Part shown: positions 24,903 through 38,250 of the stretch, piece after piece
Numbering within the stretch: position 1 is the first letter of the stretch
Layout: the number at the start of each line of letters is the position of its first letter
Assembly (NCBI GenBank): GCA_000729835.1
Contig: JFHB01000207.1
Location: 1-53,470, forward strand
Length of the DNA: 53,470 bases
From: Atkinsonella hypoxylon
Lineage: Eukaryota; Ascomycota; Sordariomycetes; Hypocreales; Clavicipitaceae
Direction: 5' to 3'
Made by a program: the position numbers and the translations under genes
Notes under the pieces: generated by a model
The model's input: only the letters and a program-made list of their open reading frames with translations
Told to the model about the DNA's origin: nothing
Database searches by the model: none

Positions 24903-25261
24903 TTTAGTAAAGGGAGAACAGTAGAAGAGAGATAGAGATCTATATAGGTAAAGGGATAGAAGTAAGCTGCATTTATTTAGGGGTTAGCTAAACTTTGCTA
25001 GGCCCTAGAGAGAGAACCTTAGCTATAGAGTATATACTAAAAGGGGCTTCTAAGGGGATAGACCTACCCCTAAATATATAATATAGGGGTATAGGGAGGC
25101 TTCTAGTTCCTTCTCTCTTCCCCCTTTCCTCCCTATAATTATAGTTCTCATTATAGACGCTAGTTAGCAGCAGCCACTAGGCCAGTCCATTACAACACCC
25201 TTTAGCAGGGTCTTCCTCTAAAAAGTCTTCTAAAGCTTCTAATAGTTCTATTAGTTGTAAA

Positions 25262-25657
25262 GAAGTACTTAAGACCCTCCTTAGTTATTGCGATAGCGAT
25301 TTTGCTGGTGACAAAGTCTCTTCTAAATCAACCTATACTTATCTATATAAGCTAGCTAGTGGACCTATTAGCTGGAAATCGAAGAAAGCTAGTACTATTA
25401 CTCTTTCCACTTTAGAAGCAGAATCTAATGCATTATCTGAAGCTATTAGGGAATTAGAGTAGCTCTACGGCCTTTTTAAGGAGATAAAGCTGCCTTTAAC
25501 CTCTCCTATTCCTATTAAGTGTAATAATCAAGGCGCTATAGTTACTGCTTACAATCTAACGTTGCATAGTAGGACTAAGCACACCCTTTTAAAGTTTAAC
25601 TACATTAGGGAAAAGATTCGTAAAGGTATAGCTAAGGTTAGTTATATTAATACTTTA
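25262..25657 (+). pseudogene. Element E: Ty1/copia RNase H fragment, nearly intact
   Basis: The frame from GAA 25262 gives a copia-type RNase H. It has SYCDSDFAGDK (first catalytic Asp region), SKSTYTY, GPISWKSKK, TLSTLEAESNALSEA (catalytic Glu region), then NNQGAI and HSRTKHTLLKFNYIRE, ending at VSYINTL just before the usual xADxLTK end. The only stop in about 130 codons is TAG 25460-25462, probably a mutated CAG. The B3 LTR cuts it at 25655. It differs from the RNase H of element C and is upstream-truncated: no reverse transcriptase precedes it. Low mutation suggests it had no close duplicate when RIP acted. Confidence 0.85.
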
Positions 25658-26146
25658 TCGCCTTAAAACCAAACCCCTAAATGACTATGCAGCCTACACT
25701 AAAGCAGGTAACGATGTAGCGTACATTAAGATCGAAGAGGATCGGTAGAGAGCGAGATATTTATTAGTATATGCTATTAAACAATAGTAGGCAAGAAGAT
25801 TAAATAGTTAGAAAAGGCAGAAATAAAATATTAATTATAGCTTAGAAAATATATATATATAAAAGGAGTTAAATGTATTAAAGAGTTAGAGAAAGTGCTA
25901 GTAGTAGTAAAGTAATGTCTCTTAAGTATTAAGTATTATAAATAAAAATAGGCTAAAAGATATTAATTAATTAAAAGGAGTAAAGGCTAAAAAAAGAGTT
26001 AGTAGAAGCTACTTACGCCTTCTCTTTGCTTCTTCTTAAACTATCTATATATCTAGGCAATATACACTCTTATAGAGAAAATCTGCATATAGCATCCCTT
26101 ATAAAGCTAATATAAGAGCGTAAGGGAGTAACTCTACTGCAATATA
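25655..26146 (-). repeat. 3' LTR of B3 (about 490 bp)
   Basis: On the plus strand it starts TTATCGCCTTAAAACCAAACCCC (mutated form of the family-B LTR end) and finishes at 26146 with the mutated complement of TGTGTCGCGG. The outer ~130 bases (to about 25.79 kb) keep CA/TG words and the inner part is heavily mutated. Confidence 0.9.
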
Positions 26147-29100
26147 ATACCTCCTTAGTTATAAATAAGCTTATAGAGCAAGACTTATAAGTAACTTAAC
26201 TCTCTAGCTAATTCCCTTAATCCTAAAGTCTTAATTCTTTTATCTCTTATAATAGCTTTAGCGTCTTTAGTGTATATAGTAGTGTCCCTCTTACTAGTAA
26301 TAGTGTTCTTATAGCTAAGCGCTTTCCTTTACAATAAGCAACTCTTTCTTAGCAATTTATACTTTATTTAGTTGCCCTAGATGTAATTAATTAGTAGCTT
26401 TTATTTACCTTAATTATCTCTTGCTAAGCGCTAAGATATAAGAGAGCTAGCAGTATAACACTAAGGTTTATATTAGTAATAGAATTATAGGCTATTATAG
26501 GCCGTTTAGCAATATATCTTTAAGCTAATACTTCTATTTAATCCTTTATAGTATAGTATCCTTTAGCTTTAAGCGTTTATTTTACTGCCCTTATAACCTC
26601 TTTATTTCTTTACCTAAATTTCTACTTCTATACTAATAGTTCTATAAAACGTAAAGACAGCAGCTAATGCTTTAAGTTCTATAATTATTGTAGAAGTTAG
26701 TTCTTACTATAAGATTCTATTTAATCTTTTTATATAAGATCTTATAGTATACTAGAAATTCTAGTAGAAACCTTTAAATTGTTTAGTAGTAGTAATAATA
26801 AAGGGCTTTATAAATTAGTTATAAGCTATAGTAGTACCTTAAACATTATAATTAAAGACTTCTTTTATGTAAAAGAGAGTAGCTTATAATATATAAAAGC
26901 CTAGCTAGGCTTACTTATCTGCATTAGAAGATATAAACGCTATTCCCTTACTGCTATTACTGCTTTAATAGTTCTATTATAGATAATAGAATTACTATTA
27001 AACTAAACAGTAGTAATAAACTAATTCTTTTAAAGTTATATAAGCATTTATTTATTAACCTCTATTAACTATTTAATTACTTAATTATAATTACTTAAGG
27101 TAAATTTCTATATATTAAGCTCCTTTAGAACAGGAATTTCTCTACTAGTTATTTATAAGTAATATCTTAAGATAAAACGCTTTATAGTATCTTCCTAGAG
27201 ATAGCTAAGGTTAAAGCCTATAGCCTTAGCTTTTTTAATAACTATATACCTATTTATAAAACTAAGCTTATTTACTGCTATTATACGTAAGACTATTATA
27301 ACCCTATTAGTACCTTTACACTAGTTATAAAACTAGTTAATAGAGTTATTAGTTATAACTTAGTTATAAAGGTGTAGTTTAAATTTATTCTCTAATGTCT
27401 AGGTAATTCTATAGTTACTATACTAAGTGTAAGGTATATTATATAAGCTGTTGCTAATAATATTAATTAGAAGATACTTAACTAAACAATAAAGCGTTTA
27501 TATTAAGAAGAATAGATAGGTATATCTATATTCCTAGTTGCTCTTCTACTTATAATATAGTACTAAAATTGCCTAGAATAGGTATAAATACTAAAGGAGC
27601 TATAAAGTTTATACTTAACTATAGACTGCAGCTTTAAACCTTTTAATTCTGCCTTTAGGTTCTATATTAAAGTAATAATAGTATCTCTTTAAGCAATTAA
27701 AGATAAAGTAGATTTAGTAGTTATTAAAGAAAAAAAAGCTAGTAATAAGCCTTTACTTACTTATTTTATTATATAAAGTAGAAGAGTTATAGCTTATATT
27801 ATAACAGCAGAAAATAAGTTAAAACCTATCTTTAATTCTATATACCTTTTAACCTATAAGTTTTATAATCTTACTTTAGTTTATCTCTTCTATATTAATT
27901 ATAAAAGACTCCTTAAAAATAACTACTATACGCTTAATTCTATAAGTAATAATCCTTATTATAGCAGTAAGCTAGAATTAATCTAACTATTTGCAATAAG
28001 TCTCTTGCTTAAAGGACTTTATTAGAAAGCTATAAATATTATTAAGATAATTAAACTAAACTATAGAATTCTAGCTAGACTATATTAATTCTATAAGCCT
28101 AAAGTTATTTAAATTATAATTCTAATAAAGTAGTAGGCTAAAAGGAAGCTACTTAAAACATTACTAAAAGAGAGGCAGCTAGCACTTATAGAGCTTCTTA
28201 AGAGGTAAATCTACTTAATTTTACTCTTTTATACAAAAGAAATTACTAACTAGCTTATAGACCTACACTATAATATAGTATATTAGTAGGTTCCTTAACG
28301 TTCTAAAGTAATATATTTATCTCTTATATATAACTCTAAAGTTAGTCTTAGAAATAGGTTCTTAGTATTTATTTTCTATCTTAATAATAGAGATTAAATA
28401 GCTTTTAAAAAATTAAAGGTAAAAAAGAGCTTAAGTAGATACTTATAATAAAAATATTATAAGAATAAAGGAATAAAGAGAGAAAGAGAGTAGAAATATA
28501 GGCTATATTATAGCTAGTATTATTTTAATAAATCCTTAGTTAACAGCTATTTATAATTATTATAACTTAGTAGAGGCTAACAGTAAATATATACTAAAAC
28601 TCTAACAGCTATAAACTTATTAAGTAATTTATAATATTCTTCTTAACTAATTGCATTTATCTTCCTTCTTTCTTTTTATAACTACCTTTCTATATAGCCT
28701 CTTTTTTATTGTCTTTATTAGCATCTTTAATTATTTAATTATAGCTAAAAAGCTTCCTTAAAACTATAAAGATCTTATAAATATACAGAATATTATTAGT
28801 AGAAGAATCCCTTTTACTGCTTTCTCTTATTAAGTTACTCTTTCTTAGAATAGTTAAATAGATATCTTTCCTTTAATAACACTTATTAATACAGTAAGTC
28901 TTTTATAAAAAAGCTTTTAATTAGACTTCTATTCTTTTATTATACTAATAAACCTTACCTCTTTAGTATAAATTTACCTTTAAGCTTTAAGTCTATAGAG
29001 ATAATAATATTAGTGCTAGTAAATGCTTAATATATACTAAAGTTGCTTTTTAATAGAATTCTATACTTAATATACCTCTAAGAGCTATTAAATTCTTTTA

Positions 29101-29250
29101 TAATTAAAATCTTAAGGCTTAGTTTATTAATAGCACTACAAAAGAAAGCTCTCTTTTACGTAAGGTTGCGCTAGAATTAGATATTAAGAACTTTATTTTT
29201 ATTTTAACTAAAATAGCTTATCCTTATAGATATTTCTATTATACACTTAC
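26147..29250 (-). other. Uncharacterised 3' segment of family B, copy in B3
   Basis: This 3.1-kb stretch between integrase and the 3' LTR matches B2 (about 38712-41811) over its whole length in reverse orientation. It therefore belongs to family B rather than being a chance insertion. I recognise no protein domain on either strand, and stops are frequent in all frames. Confidence 0.65.
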
Positions 29251-29496
29251 TGTTACGGTGGGATCCGACGTGGGTTTGTCAGAAGTGACAATAGGTTGTT
29301 AGATTCAACAGGTTATGTAATAATTCGTAAGAGAAGTCGTAAGAGCTTCTGTAAGGAGCATCTAATAATAATGTTCTAGTAAAAAATAATTGTTAATTGT
29401 TCAATCTAACTACCTAAGCGTTGCTTCTAACTACTTATACATAATTGCAGTTATATGCACTAGTGACCTACAGGCCTATAGGATCATCCTGTAATA
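29251..29496 (-). repeat. 3' LTR of A3
   Basis: It begins with an intact TGTTACGGTGGGATCC and ends CCTGTAATA on the plus strand. The outer ~90 bases retain several CA/TG words. The position of the downstream ORF's stop (TGA, 29484-29486 on the minus strand) relative to the LTR start equals that in A1 and A2. Confidence 0.93.
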
Positions 29497-30550
29497 AGTG
29501 CTGCTCCTACAAAAAAGATCGGCTGTCCTAGCTGTTCTAAAAATTAGTTGTTAGTTGTTAGAAGGCGTGTTAGATTAAACTAAATAACTCGTTAATCTAG
29601 TTGCTACAAAAGGCGCAGAAAGGTAGTTGTTATTTTATTGCATAAGTACATATTGTTGTTGTTATAGTGCAATCTGCAGTATAGGTTGCTACATTTATGT
29701 ATTTTCTTTATGCACTTACAATGCCTAAATTACACTTATAATCTAGTAACTATTAAATCTATATATTAAATTAATAGATTTCCTTAAACCTAATAGAGCG
29801 TTAAAGCTTGTTCTATAACCTATATATAAGTAAAGTTGCATAAAATTATCCTAAACAATATTAAATCCTATAAATTAATCTTTATATAATAAAGCTAATT
29901 TATTAAATTTATATAGTATATTCCTTATATAAGATCGTTCTATATAGTGTTAAAAGTATTAAAAATTATTCTATATTAAAGCTAATTTTCTATTAAATCT
30001 CTTTAGTATATTTCTTTATATATATATAGCTTATTTTAATCCTTAAGCATTAGTAATAGCAGTAAATTGTTAGTTAGTTATAGTAAGCTGTTAGTTCTCT
30101 CTAGAAAGTAAAGCTAGCAGATGCTTCTAGCGGTTTTAGGGAGGGTTTTACCTAAAAGGCACTAGTCTTACGCTTAGTAGGTATTTTTACTAGTTTACCT
30201 ACAGCTAGCCTCTTAGTTAGCGTTTTTACCTTAGTTAGCGTTAGCTTTACTGTAGAAGGTATCTCTTATAGAATTAATAGAGAGAAATATATTAAAGATA
30301 GATTAATTAGAATAAATTAAGCACTTCTTCTATATTAAATAGTGCTAAATCTATTACTAAAGAGGCTTTATATAGTAATAAGCTAGTTAGTTAAGCGTTC
30401 TAAGAAGTTTATATAAATGTAGTTAATTTTATATTATAGGCGTTTATTTTCTGCCTATAGTGTATTAATATTGCTAGCAACCTTTAGTAAGGTTTTATTT
30501 TTATTAATAACGTTATTAATACCTTTATTAAATTAACTTATACTATCTAG
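29484..30550 (-). pseudogene. Family-A downstream ORF in A3, C-terminal part
   Basis: This is the C-terminal portion of the A3 copy of the downstream ORF, from the B2 insertion site to the stop TGA (complement of 29484-29486) inside the LTR. It includes the Lys/Thr/Ser-rich stretch near 30.1-30.25 kb and the C-terminal part. Joined to 42301-43595 after removing one B2 target copy, the frame is 786 codons, one codon longer than in A1 and A2. Confidence 0.75.
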
Positions 30551-31039
30551 TGTGTCGCGGCGGGGTTACCCCCTTGCGCTCTTATATTAGCTTTGCAAGG
30601 GATGCTATATATAGATTTTTCTCTATAAGAGTGCGCATCACCTAGATATATAGATAGTTTAAGCAAGCAACTAAGCGCGCAAGCAGCTTCTGCTAGCTCT
30701 TTTTAGCTTTTGCTCTTTTCGATTAATTAATATCTTTTAGCCTGCTTTAATTTATAACACTTAATACTTAAGAGATATTACTTCACTAACACTAACGCTT
30801 TCCCTAATACTTTAATATATTTAGCTTCTTTTATATATATATATCTTCTAAGCTGCAATTAATATTTTATTTTCTGCCTTTTTAGACTATTTAATCTTTT
30901 TACTTACTATTGTTTAATAGTATATACTGTTAAATATCTTACTCTTTACTAATCCTCTTTAATCTTAATGTACACTATATTGTTACCTACTTTAGTGTAA
31001 GCTATATAGTTATTTAGGGGTTTAGTTTTAAGACAATAA
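30551..31039 (+). repeat. 5' LTR of B2 (489 bp)
   Basis: It starts TGTGTCGCGGCGGGGTTACC, unmutated for about 170 bases, and ends in a RIPped AAGACAATAA (from GAGACGACAA). The short terminal inverted repeat is TGTCG/CGACA, offset by two bases at the left end. Confidence 0.93.
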
Positions 31040-34000
31040 AAATAGAGGCTTTACTAAAGACTTATTCTAATTAAAGCGCATTATATAATTAAAAGGTTTT
31101 TTATAGAGATTATAGAAGAAAGAAGAAAAAGCTACTAAGCATTAAAGATAGAAGAGCACTTTAGCTTAAATATTACTAATATAAGAAAAAAGGAAATTAT
31201 AGAGATAAAAGCTTTATATTATAAGGGATTATTTAATTAAGAGAGAAAGAAAATTTCTATAGCTTTTTTAAGCTAAAAAGAGCTAGGCTTAGTTAAAGAT
31301 AATTGCTATATTGTAAATACTAGCTAGCCTATTTAACCTCTATTTTACTCTTAGCTAAAATAGCCTTAATACAGCAAAAAGGAAGTTTTTAGGTCCCTTA
31401 AACGTTATAATTATTTAATTATAGAGAAAAATTTCTCTTTTATTCTTATCTTAGTAGTTATCTTTATATTTACTATTATTAGTAATTAAGTTCTTAGCCT
31501 TTATATCTTAACGTTAGAAGCTTATATAACTATAGAAGTAGAAAGTAAAAGCATTAAAAGTATAGCTAATATAGAGAATTATATATATTATACTTTTCTT
31601 ACTAAGTAAGATTAATTATTCTTTTTATATTTACCTTTTATATTAAGCTATTTTACTAGTTATTTATATAAGTTTAGTATTCTATATCTCTTAAAGAAAA
31701 GTATAAGCTCTATATTTAAAGTAGCTAATACTAGCTCTAGCTAATTTAGTAAATCTTCTAAAAAAGTTGTTTTAAAACCTAAGATTATAATAGAATTAAA
31801 TACTTAAGATAAAAAGGCTAGTACTAGTAGTGCTATAGCTATATTTTATAAGGCTCTTACTAAAGCTATAGGTAAAGCTATTAAAAAGCAGTAAGCTTAA
31901 GCTACCTTTAATAAGAAGTTTAATATATACTAATTTAAAGGAGAAAATATCCTTAATTACTTAACTAGCTTTAAGCTAAAGATAAAGACCTTATTTATCC
32001 TAAAGGAAAACTAATAGAAAATATTTATTTATTATATTAACCTATTAATCTATAAGTATATAAAGGTTATTTATACCTTATATAATTAGAAAGAAGCTAA
32101 GAAGTAGCTTTTACTTTAGTATAAAGCTACTCCTTAGAATTAAAAGAAGTAAACTAATAAAAAGCTTAAAGACTTAAAAAGAAACTATTTAAGAACTATA
32201 AAGAATACTCTTTATTAGCTTTAAGAATATTAAGCTGCTATAATTAGCGCTAAGCTCTATATATAGTGCAGTATAACCTTTTAGTTTAATTATATTTATA
32301 AGGCCTTACTAGATACTATACTTACTAGCTTTATAGATTAAATAAAAGTTACTAGAGCTAAGTTTATTGTAATGCTCTATAGAGAGTTATTAGAGCAGCT
32401 TAGCTAGTATATATAAGCTAGAATAGAGCTAGAAAACTATAATTCTAGACTTTATAATAATAGAAGAGACTACCTTTATATACCTTTAGGCAGAAGAAGT
32501 CTTAAGTATTATATTATAAGTAATTTTAGTTATAAGGCTAAAGAAATTATATAGTTTATTTTAGAAGTAAAAGATTAAATAGATAATTTAACCTAGAAGT
32601 TTAAAGATATAAAGATTATACTTATAAAGTAAGTAGTTTTAAAGATAAATATTATAAAGCTTTTTAAAGAGAAATTTAGAAAGAAGAAGAAGGAAAGGCA
32701 GAATATATATATTAACGCTATTAATATATATAATAATGCCTAGAGCTTTAGAACCTATATAACTAGAAGCTATATAAAGCAGTATTACTGCTATTACTGT
32801 AGTAAGGAAGGTTATTATATAGATTAATACTAGTTTTACTAATATAACAATAAGATTAGCTTTATAAAGTATAATTAAAGAGTAAGTATCTTAACAGTAG
32901 AATTAAATAATTTAGTGCTACCTATTCTTATATAAAGCTTTCTTAGTATAAGAAGTTATCTTTATAGGCTTATAGTGTTCTAGGTTAATTGTTTTAACTA
33001 CTATATTATAAAATAGTATTGTTCTTAAGTTAAGGAATTTAGCAGAAAAACATTAAACTATTAAAAGCTTAGTAAGAAAAAGAGAGAGATATTAGATTAA
33101 ATCTTTAATAAGATTAATATTTTTAATTATTACTTAATATATATTCTACTAGAAGCTATTCTTAAGAGAGACTCTATTAATAGTACTATAGTAACTTTAA
33201 TGTTTAAGATAAAGAAATATAGACCTAAAAGGACTCTTTATATACTAATTAAGGAGAGAATTATAGCCTAGCCCTTTAGAGTTTATACTATAGAGATATA
33301 ACACTTTACTAAGTAAGAAGAAGCTTTAGAAGACTAAGTAAAAAAGAAAGAAAAGAAAGCTAAAAAAGATAGCTTTATAGATATAAAAATATAGCTTCTT
33401 ATATAATTATTTAAAGATATTTTTTAGAAAAAGATTAAAGTTAGCTTATAAAACCTATACTAACTAATGCTTATACTTATAGAAGCAATAGGGAATAAAT
33501 ACTTAATATAAGTAAATAGTGTTAATAAAGTTTATTATATTAATAGAATAAGTGCTAAAGTTATACCTCTATATTCTATCTTAAGGAAGAGGTAAAGAGT
33601 TAAGAAGTAGGAAGATTAATTAATTAATATTATTAAGATAATATCTACTATAGTTAAAGAGGTAACAGAAGATAATAAGGAAGATATTACTAATAAATGC
33701 ACAAGATAGCTGCTTAATAGTATTTAGAAGAATTTATAGAACGTTATATAAGAATATATAGGAAATTATATTAAAGAGAAGAAGTTTATTATAAACCTAT
33801 AGGTAAATACGCTTTATATTAAAGGATTAAATAGTATTCTAAAGCTAAAAGTAATTATAAGCTATTTATAGAACTTACTTTACCTTTAAGTATAACTTAG
33901 AAGCTTAAACTCTTTACTTATTAATAGTTTTATAGATTATAGTTTATAAGGGAATATTATTACTAAGGACTTTATTAAAGAGCTTAATTTAAAAATAACT

Positions 34001-37000
34001 CTAATAAAGTAAGAGACTACTACTATATCTTTTACGTTATATAAGCTTATAATATTAGAAGAGGTAATAATAAAGCTATACCTTAGAAACATCTAAACGC
34101 TAATTTACTTTTATATTGCACTAAAGTCTTTATATATATAATTAATCCTTAAAATGCCTTTTATATATATAGCTAAAGTTACCTTTAAGTATAGTAATAA
34201 AGAAGGTAAGCTTCTCTTAAAGTACTATTTTAGTAATATTATATTAGTCTTAAGAGTTACTAGAAGTGTTAAATAGAAAACTATAATAGATAAAGTAATA
34301 GCTACTAGCGTTAATTTAATCTTAATTAATAAGTTATTTAAGGATTTAGTCTATAATTAAATAGTTAAAGAGGGTTTTAAAGCTAAGTTAAACAACAATA
34401 AGGAGCTAGTGCCTATAATAGAGAATAAAAGTATAGCTATTACTAACCTTATAATAAAGGGAATAGCTAACTAGTATAGAAGCTAACTTAAAGAGGCTAT
34501 AAAGAAGATTTAGCCCTTAAGGCAATTATAACTAATTAATCTAAAGGTAAATACACTATATAAGTAAAAAGCTAATAAGATTCTACTAAAAGATAATATT
34601 CCTTTAGATAAATCTATACCTAATAGAGACCTTAAGTAGAAATAGAAGAAGTAAAAAGAGGTAAAAGTACACTTAAATAAATTAGAAAAATATACTAAAT
34701 ATATTACAGAAAGATTTAGTAAAAAACCCTAAGGATTCTAAATAATAAAAGAGTGCTTAAATTAAATAGTTAAATAAGTATAAGAATATTTAATAGTAAA
34801 AGAAGTTAATGTTTTTAAGGAAATCCTTTATAACTAAGAGGTAGTATTAATGTAAAACTTATTAAAGTATAGAAAGATTAATCCCTTAGTTATACTGCCT
34901 TAAGTTATCTATACTATTGCTTATAGAGCTTAGAAAGTAAAGTTAATACTAATACCTATTAGCCTATAAGGAAGACTAGTTAATTTATTAAAAAAGAAGC
35001 TTTAGTATAGATTATTAGAAGAAAGCTATAGATCTTATAGAAACCCTTACTTTTTAGTAATAAAGAAGGATAAAGGGATATAGCTAGTGCTGTTTATAAC
35101 AGCTTACAATAAGATTACAATATAGAATACCTATATTCTAAAAGAAGTAGAGGCTTTTAGTAAAGAATTTAGAATATATAAGATACTTTTAGTTATTAAT
35201 TTGCTGTTAAGCTATAACTAGGTGCTACTTATAGAGAAAAGTAGGGACTTAATAACAATTTTAATAGCAATAGAGCTTCTATAACTTTATATACTTCCTT
35301 AAGGAGCAACTAACTCTATTACTTAATTTATTTAAATAGTAAAGAGAATTCTTTTTAACTTAATTCCTTACACTTATAAGCCTTTCTTAAATAATATTAC
35401 AGTAAAAGGCCTTACTACTATATATAATAAAGAGAAAGTATTACTTAATATATAAAGATATATTATAGAATATTTAATTAATATTAATAAAGTTCTTATT
35501 AATATTAAGCTAGCTAGTTGCACTATATTTACTATAAAATTAAAGCTATACTAAAAGACTATAGAGATTGTTAAATTTATATATAGCACTAATAGAAAGA
35601 AACCTTTAGAAGTAAAAGTAATAAAGATTCTAGAGTAAATAGAGTATAAAAATGTTTTTAAGGTTAGATTCTTTTTTAGGCTTATAAGCTATTATTACAT
35701 TTAGGTATAGTATTACTCTATAAAAGCTAAGCCTCTTATAATCTTACTTAAGAAGAGTACTAAGTAGACTTAAGAACTAAACTAGAAGAATACTATAGAG
35801 GTCCTTAAGTATATAATAATAACTATACTAGTTCTTATAATAATTAATCTTAGCCTAAGCGCTAGAGAAATTATATTAATAGTTAATATAAGCTTAAAAG
35901 AATAAGGAGCAGTTTTAATATAAATTATTAATAGGCAATAACACTCTATATAATATAAAAGCAGATATTAAAGCAATTTAGAAATTAAGTATAATAGAAT
36001 AAAGCAGAAATATAGAGCTATTATCTATATATTAAGAAGGCTATAAATTTATCTCTATAGAGTTCCTTTTACTCTAGAGACTAATTCTTAAGTGCTTATA
36101 CATTAGCTTAATAGCGCTATTAATAACGTTCTAGGCGCACTTATTATACAATAGATTAGTTACATTATACTATTTAATTTTACAGCTAGATATATTCTAG
36201 GAGAAAAGAATAAGATAGCTAATACTTTATTATATAAAGAAGGTAGGCCTTCTAATGTATTAAATTAAGTAGCTAAAGGGAACATTAAAGATTTTATTAA
36301 CCTACAGCTTAACGTTAATAAGATCTAGCTATATAATAGAGTATACTACACTTTTAGGACTTAATAAATTATAGATTTCCTTTTAACGTTATAAAAACTA
36401 TTTAATTTAAATAAGAGTAAATATAAGCAACTTTATATAAGTGCTAAGTAATACTTCTTAGATAAAGGCCTATTATAGAAGAGACTAACTAGTATAATAA
36501 AGGGTTCTACTTTAGTTATTAAAGACTTAATATAATAGAAGAAGATTATTAAGGCTTTATATAAGTAAATAGGTTATAAAGGTATAGAAGTTATATTTTA
36601 AGTAGCTAGAATTAAGTACTTTTAGAAAGAACTCTAGAATATAGTTTAAGTAATAATTTTCTATTATAAAGTATACTAAAAGTTTACTCCTTAAAGGCCT
36701 AAAGAATTATTAATACTAGTAGCTTTAAGCAACCTAATAAGTAAGATATATATTAACACCTAATATATACTACTTAATTATAGTTTTAAGTACCTTCTAG
36801 AAGCAAGATATAACCTTACTAAATAAATAGAAGTGCACTCTATATAGTATACTAATGTTACAGCTATTTAGAAGTTCTTAGTAAAACTAATTATATAATT
36901 TAGAGTCTTCTAATTTCTAGTTTTTAATAAAGAGCTAGAAATATATAGAAATCTTAAAAAAGTAGTTAAAGCTATTAGAATTAAAGGGATTAAGACATTA

Positions 37001-38250
37001 GTGTATAATCTAAAAGCTAATTTACTTATTAAAGCTAGTTATTAAACGCTTATATTTACCCTTTTAAAGATAGAAGGTTCTAATAGAAAGTAGTTTAAAT
37101 TGCTAAATAAAGCACTATTAGTAGACTATATAACTATATAAGTGTTATACAGTAAATCTACTTTCTACTTAATTTATAGTTAAAAGCTTATTCTTCCTTT
37201 AGAAGTTAAATTTCCTACTTAAAGGTTAATTAATTAGTTAGAAGTTATAACAATATAGAATCTCTTTAAAGTAAGAGTTAAGATACTAGAATAAAAGAAA
37301 GTAAATATCTAGAAGGCTTACGTAAAAGTTTTTGCATTTAGGTAACGCTTAACTAATTAAATAAACTAGAACTAAGAGGCATTATTATAAAAGAAGAAAG
37401 ATTAATTAGTTCTAGAAGATTTAGTTTTTATATATAATATATAAAGGGTTATAGATATATTAATAAAGAAGAAGTTAGTAATATAATAGAATAGTTCTTT
37501 TAAAGTATATAGCTAAGCAAAAGTTACTAGCGTCTACTGTTTAAAGACCCTAGATAGTATAGTGCTTAATAAAACTATTTCTAGGGATTATATTAAGAAG
37601 TTTAGGCTTAATCTAGAGGGATAGTAGACTTTTACTGCTAATAAATAGCTCTATACTCTATAATATACTGCCTAGTATAGTAAAGACACTAGCAACTTTA
37701 AGTAAGATGCTAATAAATTGCAGCTTACTAATACCTAGTATAATATATTAGATTAAATAGTTTCTAAGGACTATATATTATAGCTATACTAAAAAGAGGA
37801 TTTTAAGAATAATAACGCTAAAGTAGATCTTCTACTATAACATTATCTAAAGTATATAATAGAAGTTTATCTACTAATAATACCTAAAGAAGAGCGTAGA
37901 AGCTATAAGGAGATTAATAATATTATTTAATCTTAGCAATTTACCTATAACTTTACTAAGATATATAACTTATTATAGCTTTTACAAAAGCTAATGCTGT
38001 AGTCTCTATATCTTTAGCTTTAGGGAGAAAGAAGGTTAAGTTTATTTATTTATATATTTAAAACTAACTAAGATTTAATAATAGTATATTAAGATTATTT
38101 AAAGATTTAAAGCTAATTAGAATTAAAACTATAAACCTAGATTAAATAGAATATATAAAAAGTTTTTAAAAACTACTAAAAATAAGTATAGTTCTATTCT
38201 ATTTTAACTAAAGAGGCTGCTTAGCCTTTACTCTTTTTTTATTTTTTTTT
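31040..38250 (+). pseudogene. B2 gag-pol remnant
   Basis: One frame (positions leaving remainder 2 on division by 3) covers gag to integrase. Gag occupies about 31.9-32.9 kb and ends in a zinc knuckle at 32789-32830: C-Y-Y-C-S-K-E-G-(H)-Y-I-D-(Q)-(C), with H and C now Tyr codons and Q a stop. The reverse transcriptase has GATNS-like residues near 35.31 kb and the FLDD box at 35384-35395, now F-L-N-N, followed by VKG. RNase H ends near 36.24 kb with ARYILGEKN. The integrase core contains AIRIKGIKTL at about 36.97 kb and EGSNRKQ at 37.07 kb, and its C-terminal region runs to about 38.2 kb. The polyprotein would be about 2,100 residues. Stops are TAA/TAG only where I read it. Confidence 0.84.

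Larger units (their letters stand above)
24150..25261. other. RIP-poor, hairpin-rich island without a recognised gene
   Basis: CA and TG words are common here, unlike the surroundings, so this DNA was probably single-copy when RIP acted. It holds an (AAC)5 run at 24208-24222 and a 12-bp direct repeat GTGCAACTAATA at 24273-24284 and 24553-24564. Inverted repeats are the nested hairpin 24379-24443, the perfect palindrome GCGCCTAGGCGC at 24720-24731, the perfect 10-bp stem with 5-base loop at 24878-24902, and CCCCTA/TAGGGG at 25067-25089. No tRNA, rRNA or protein gene was recognised. It could be a miniature inverted-repeat element, an untranslated or LTR part of D or E, or relict host DNA. Confidence 0.55.
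25655..29250 (-). mobile_element. B3: 3' part of a minus-strand family-B element
   Basis: It begins with a family-B LTR in reverse orientation (25655-26146). This is followed by about 3.1 kb collinear with the reverse complement of B2 from 41811 back to about 38712. At 29250 the A3 LTR starts, so the rest of B3 (integrase, RT, gag, 5' LTR) must lie beyond A3, right of the window. B3 inserted into the E RNase H. Confidence 0.88.
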
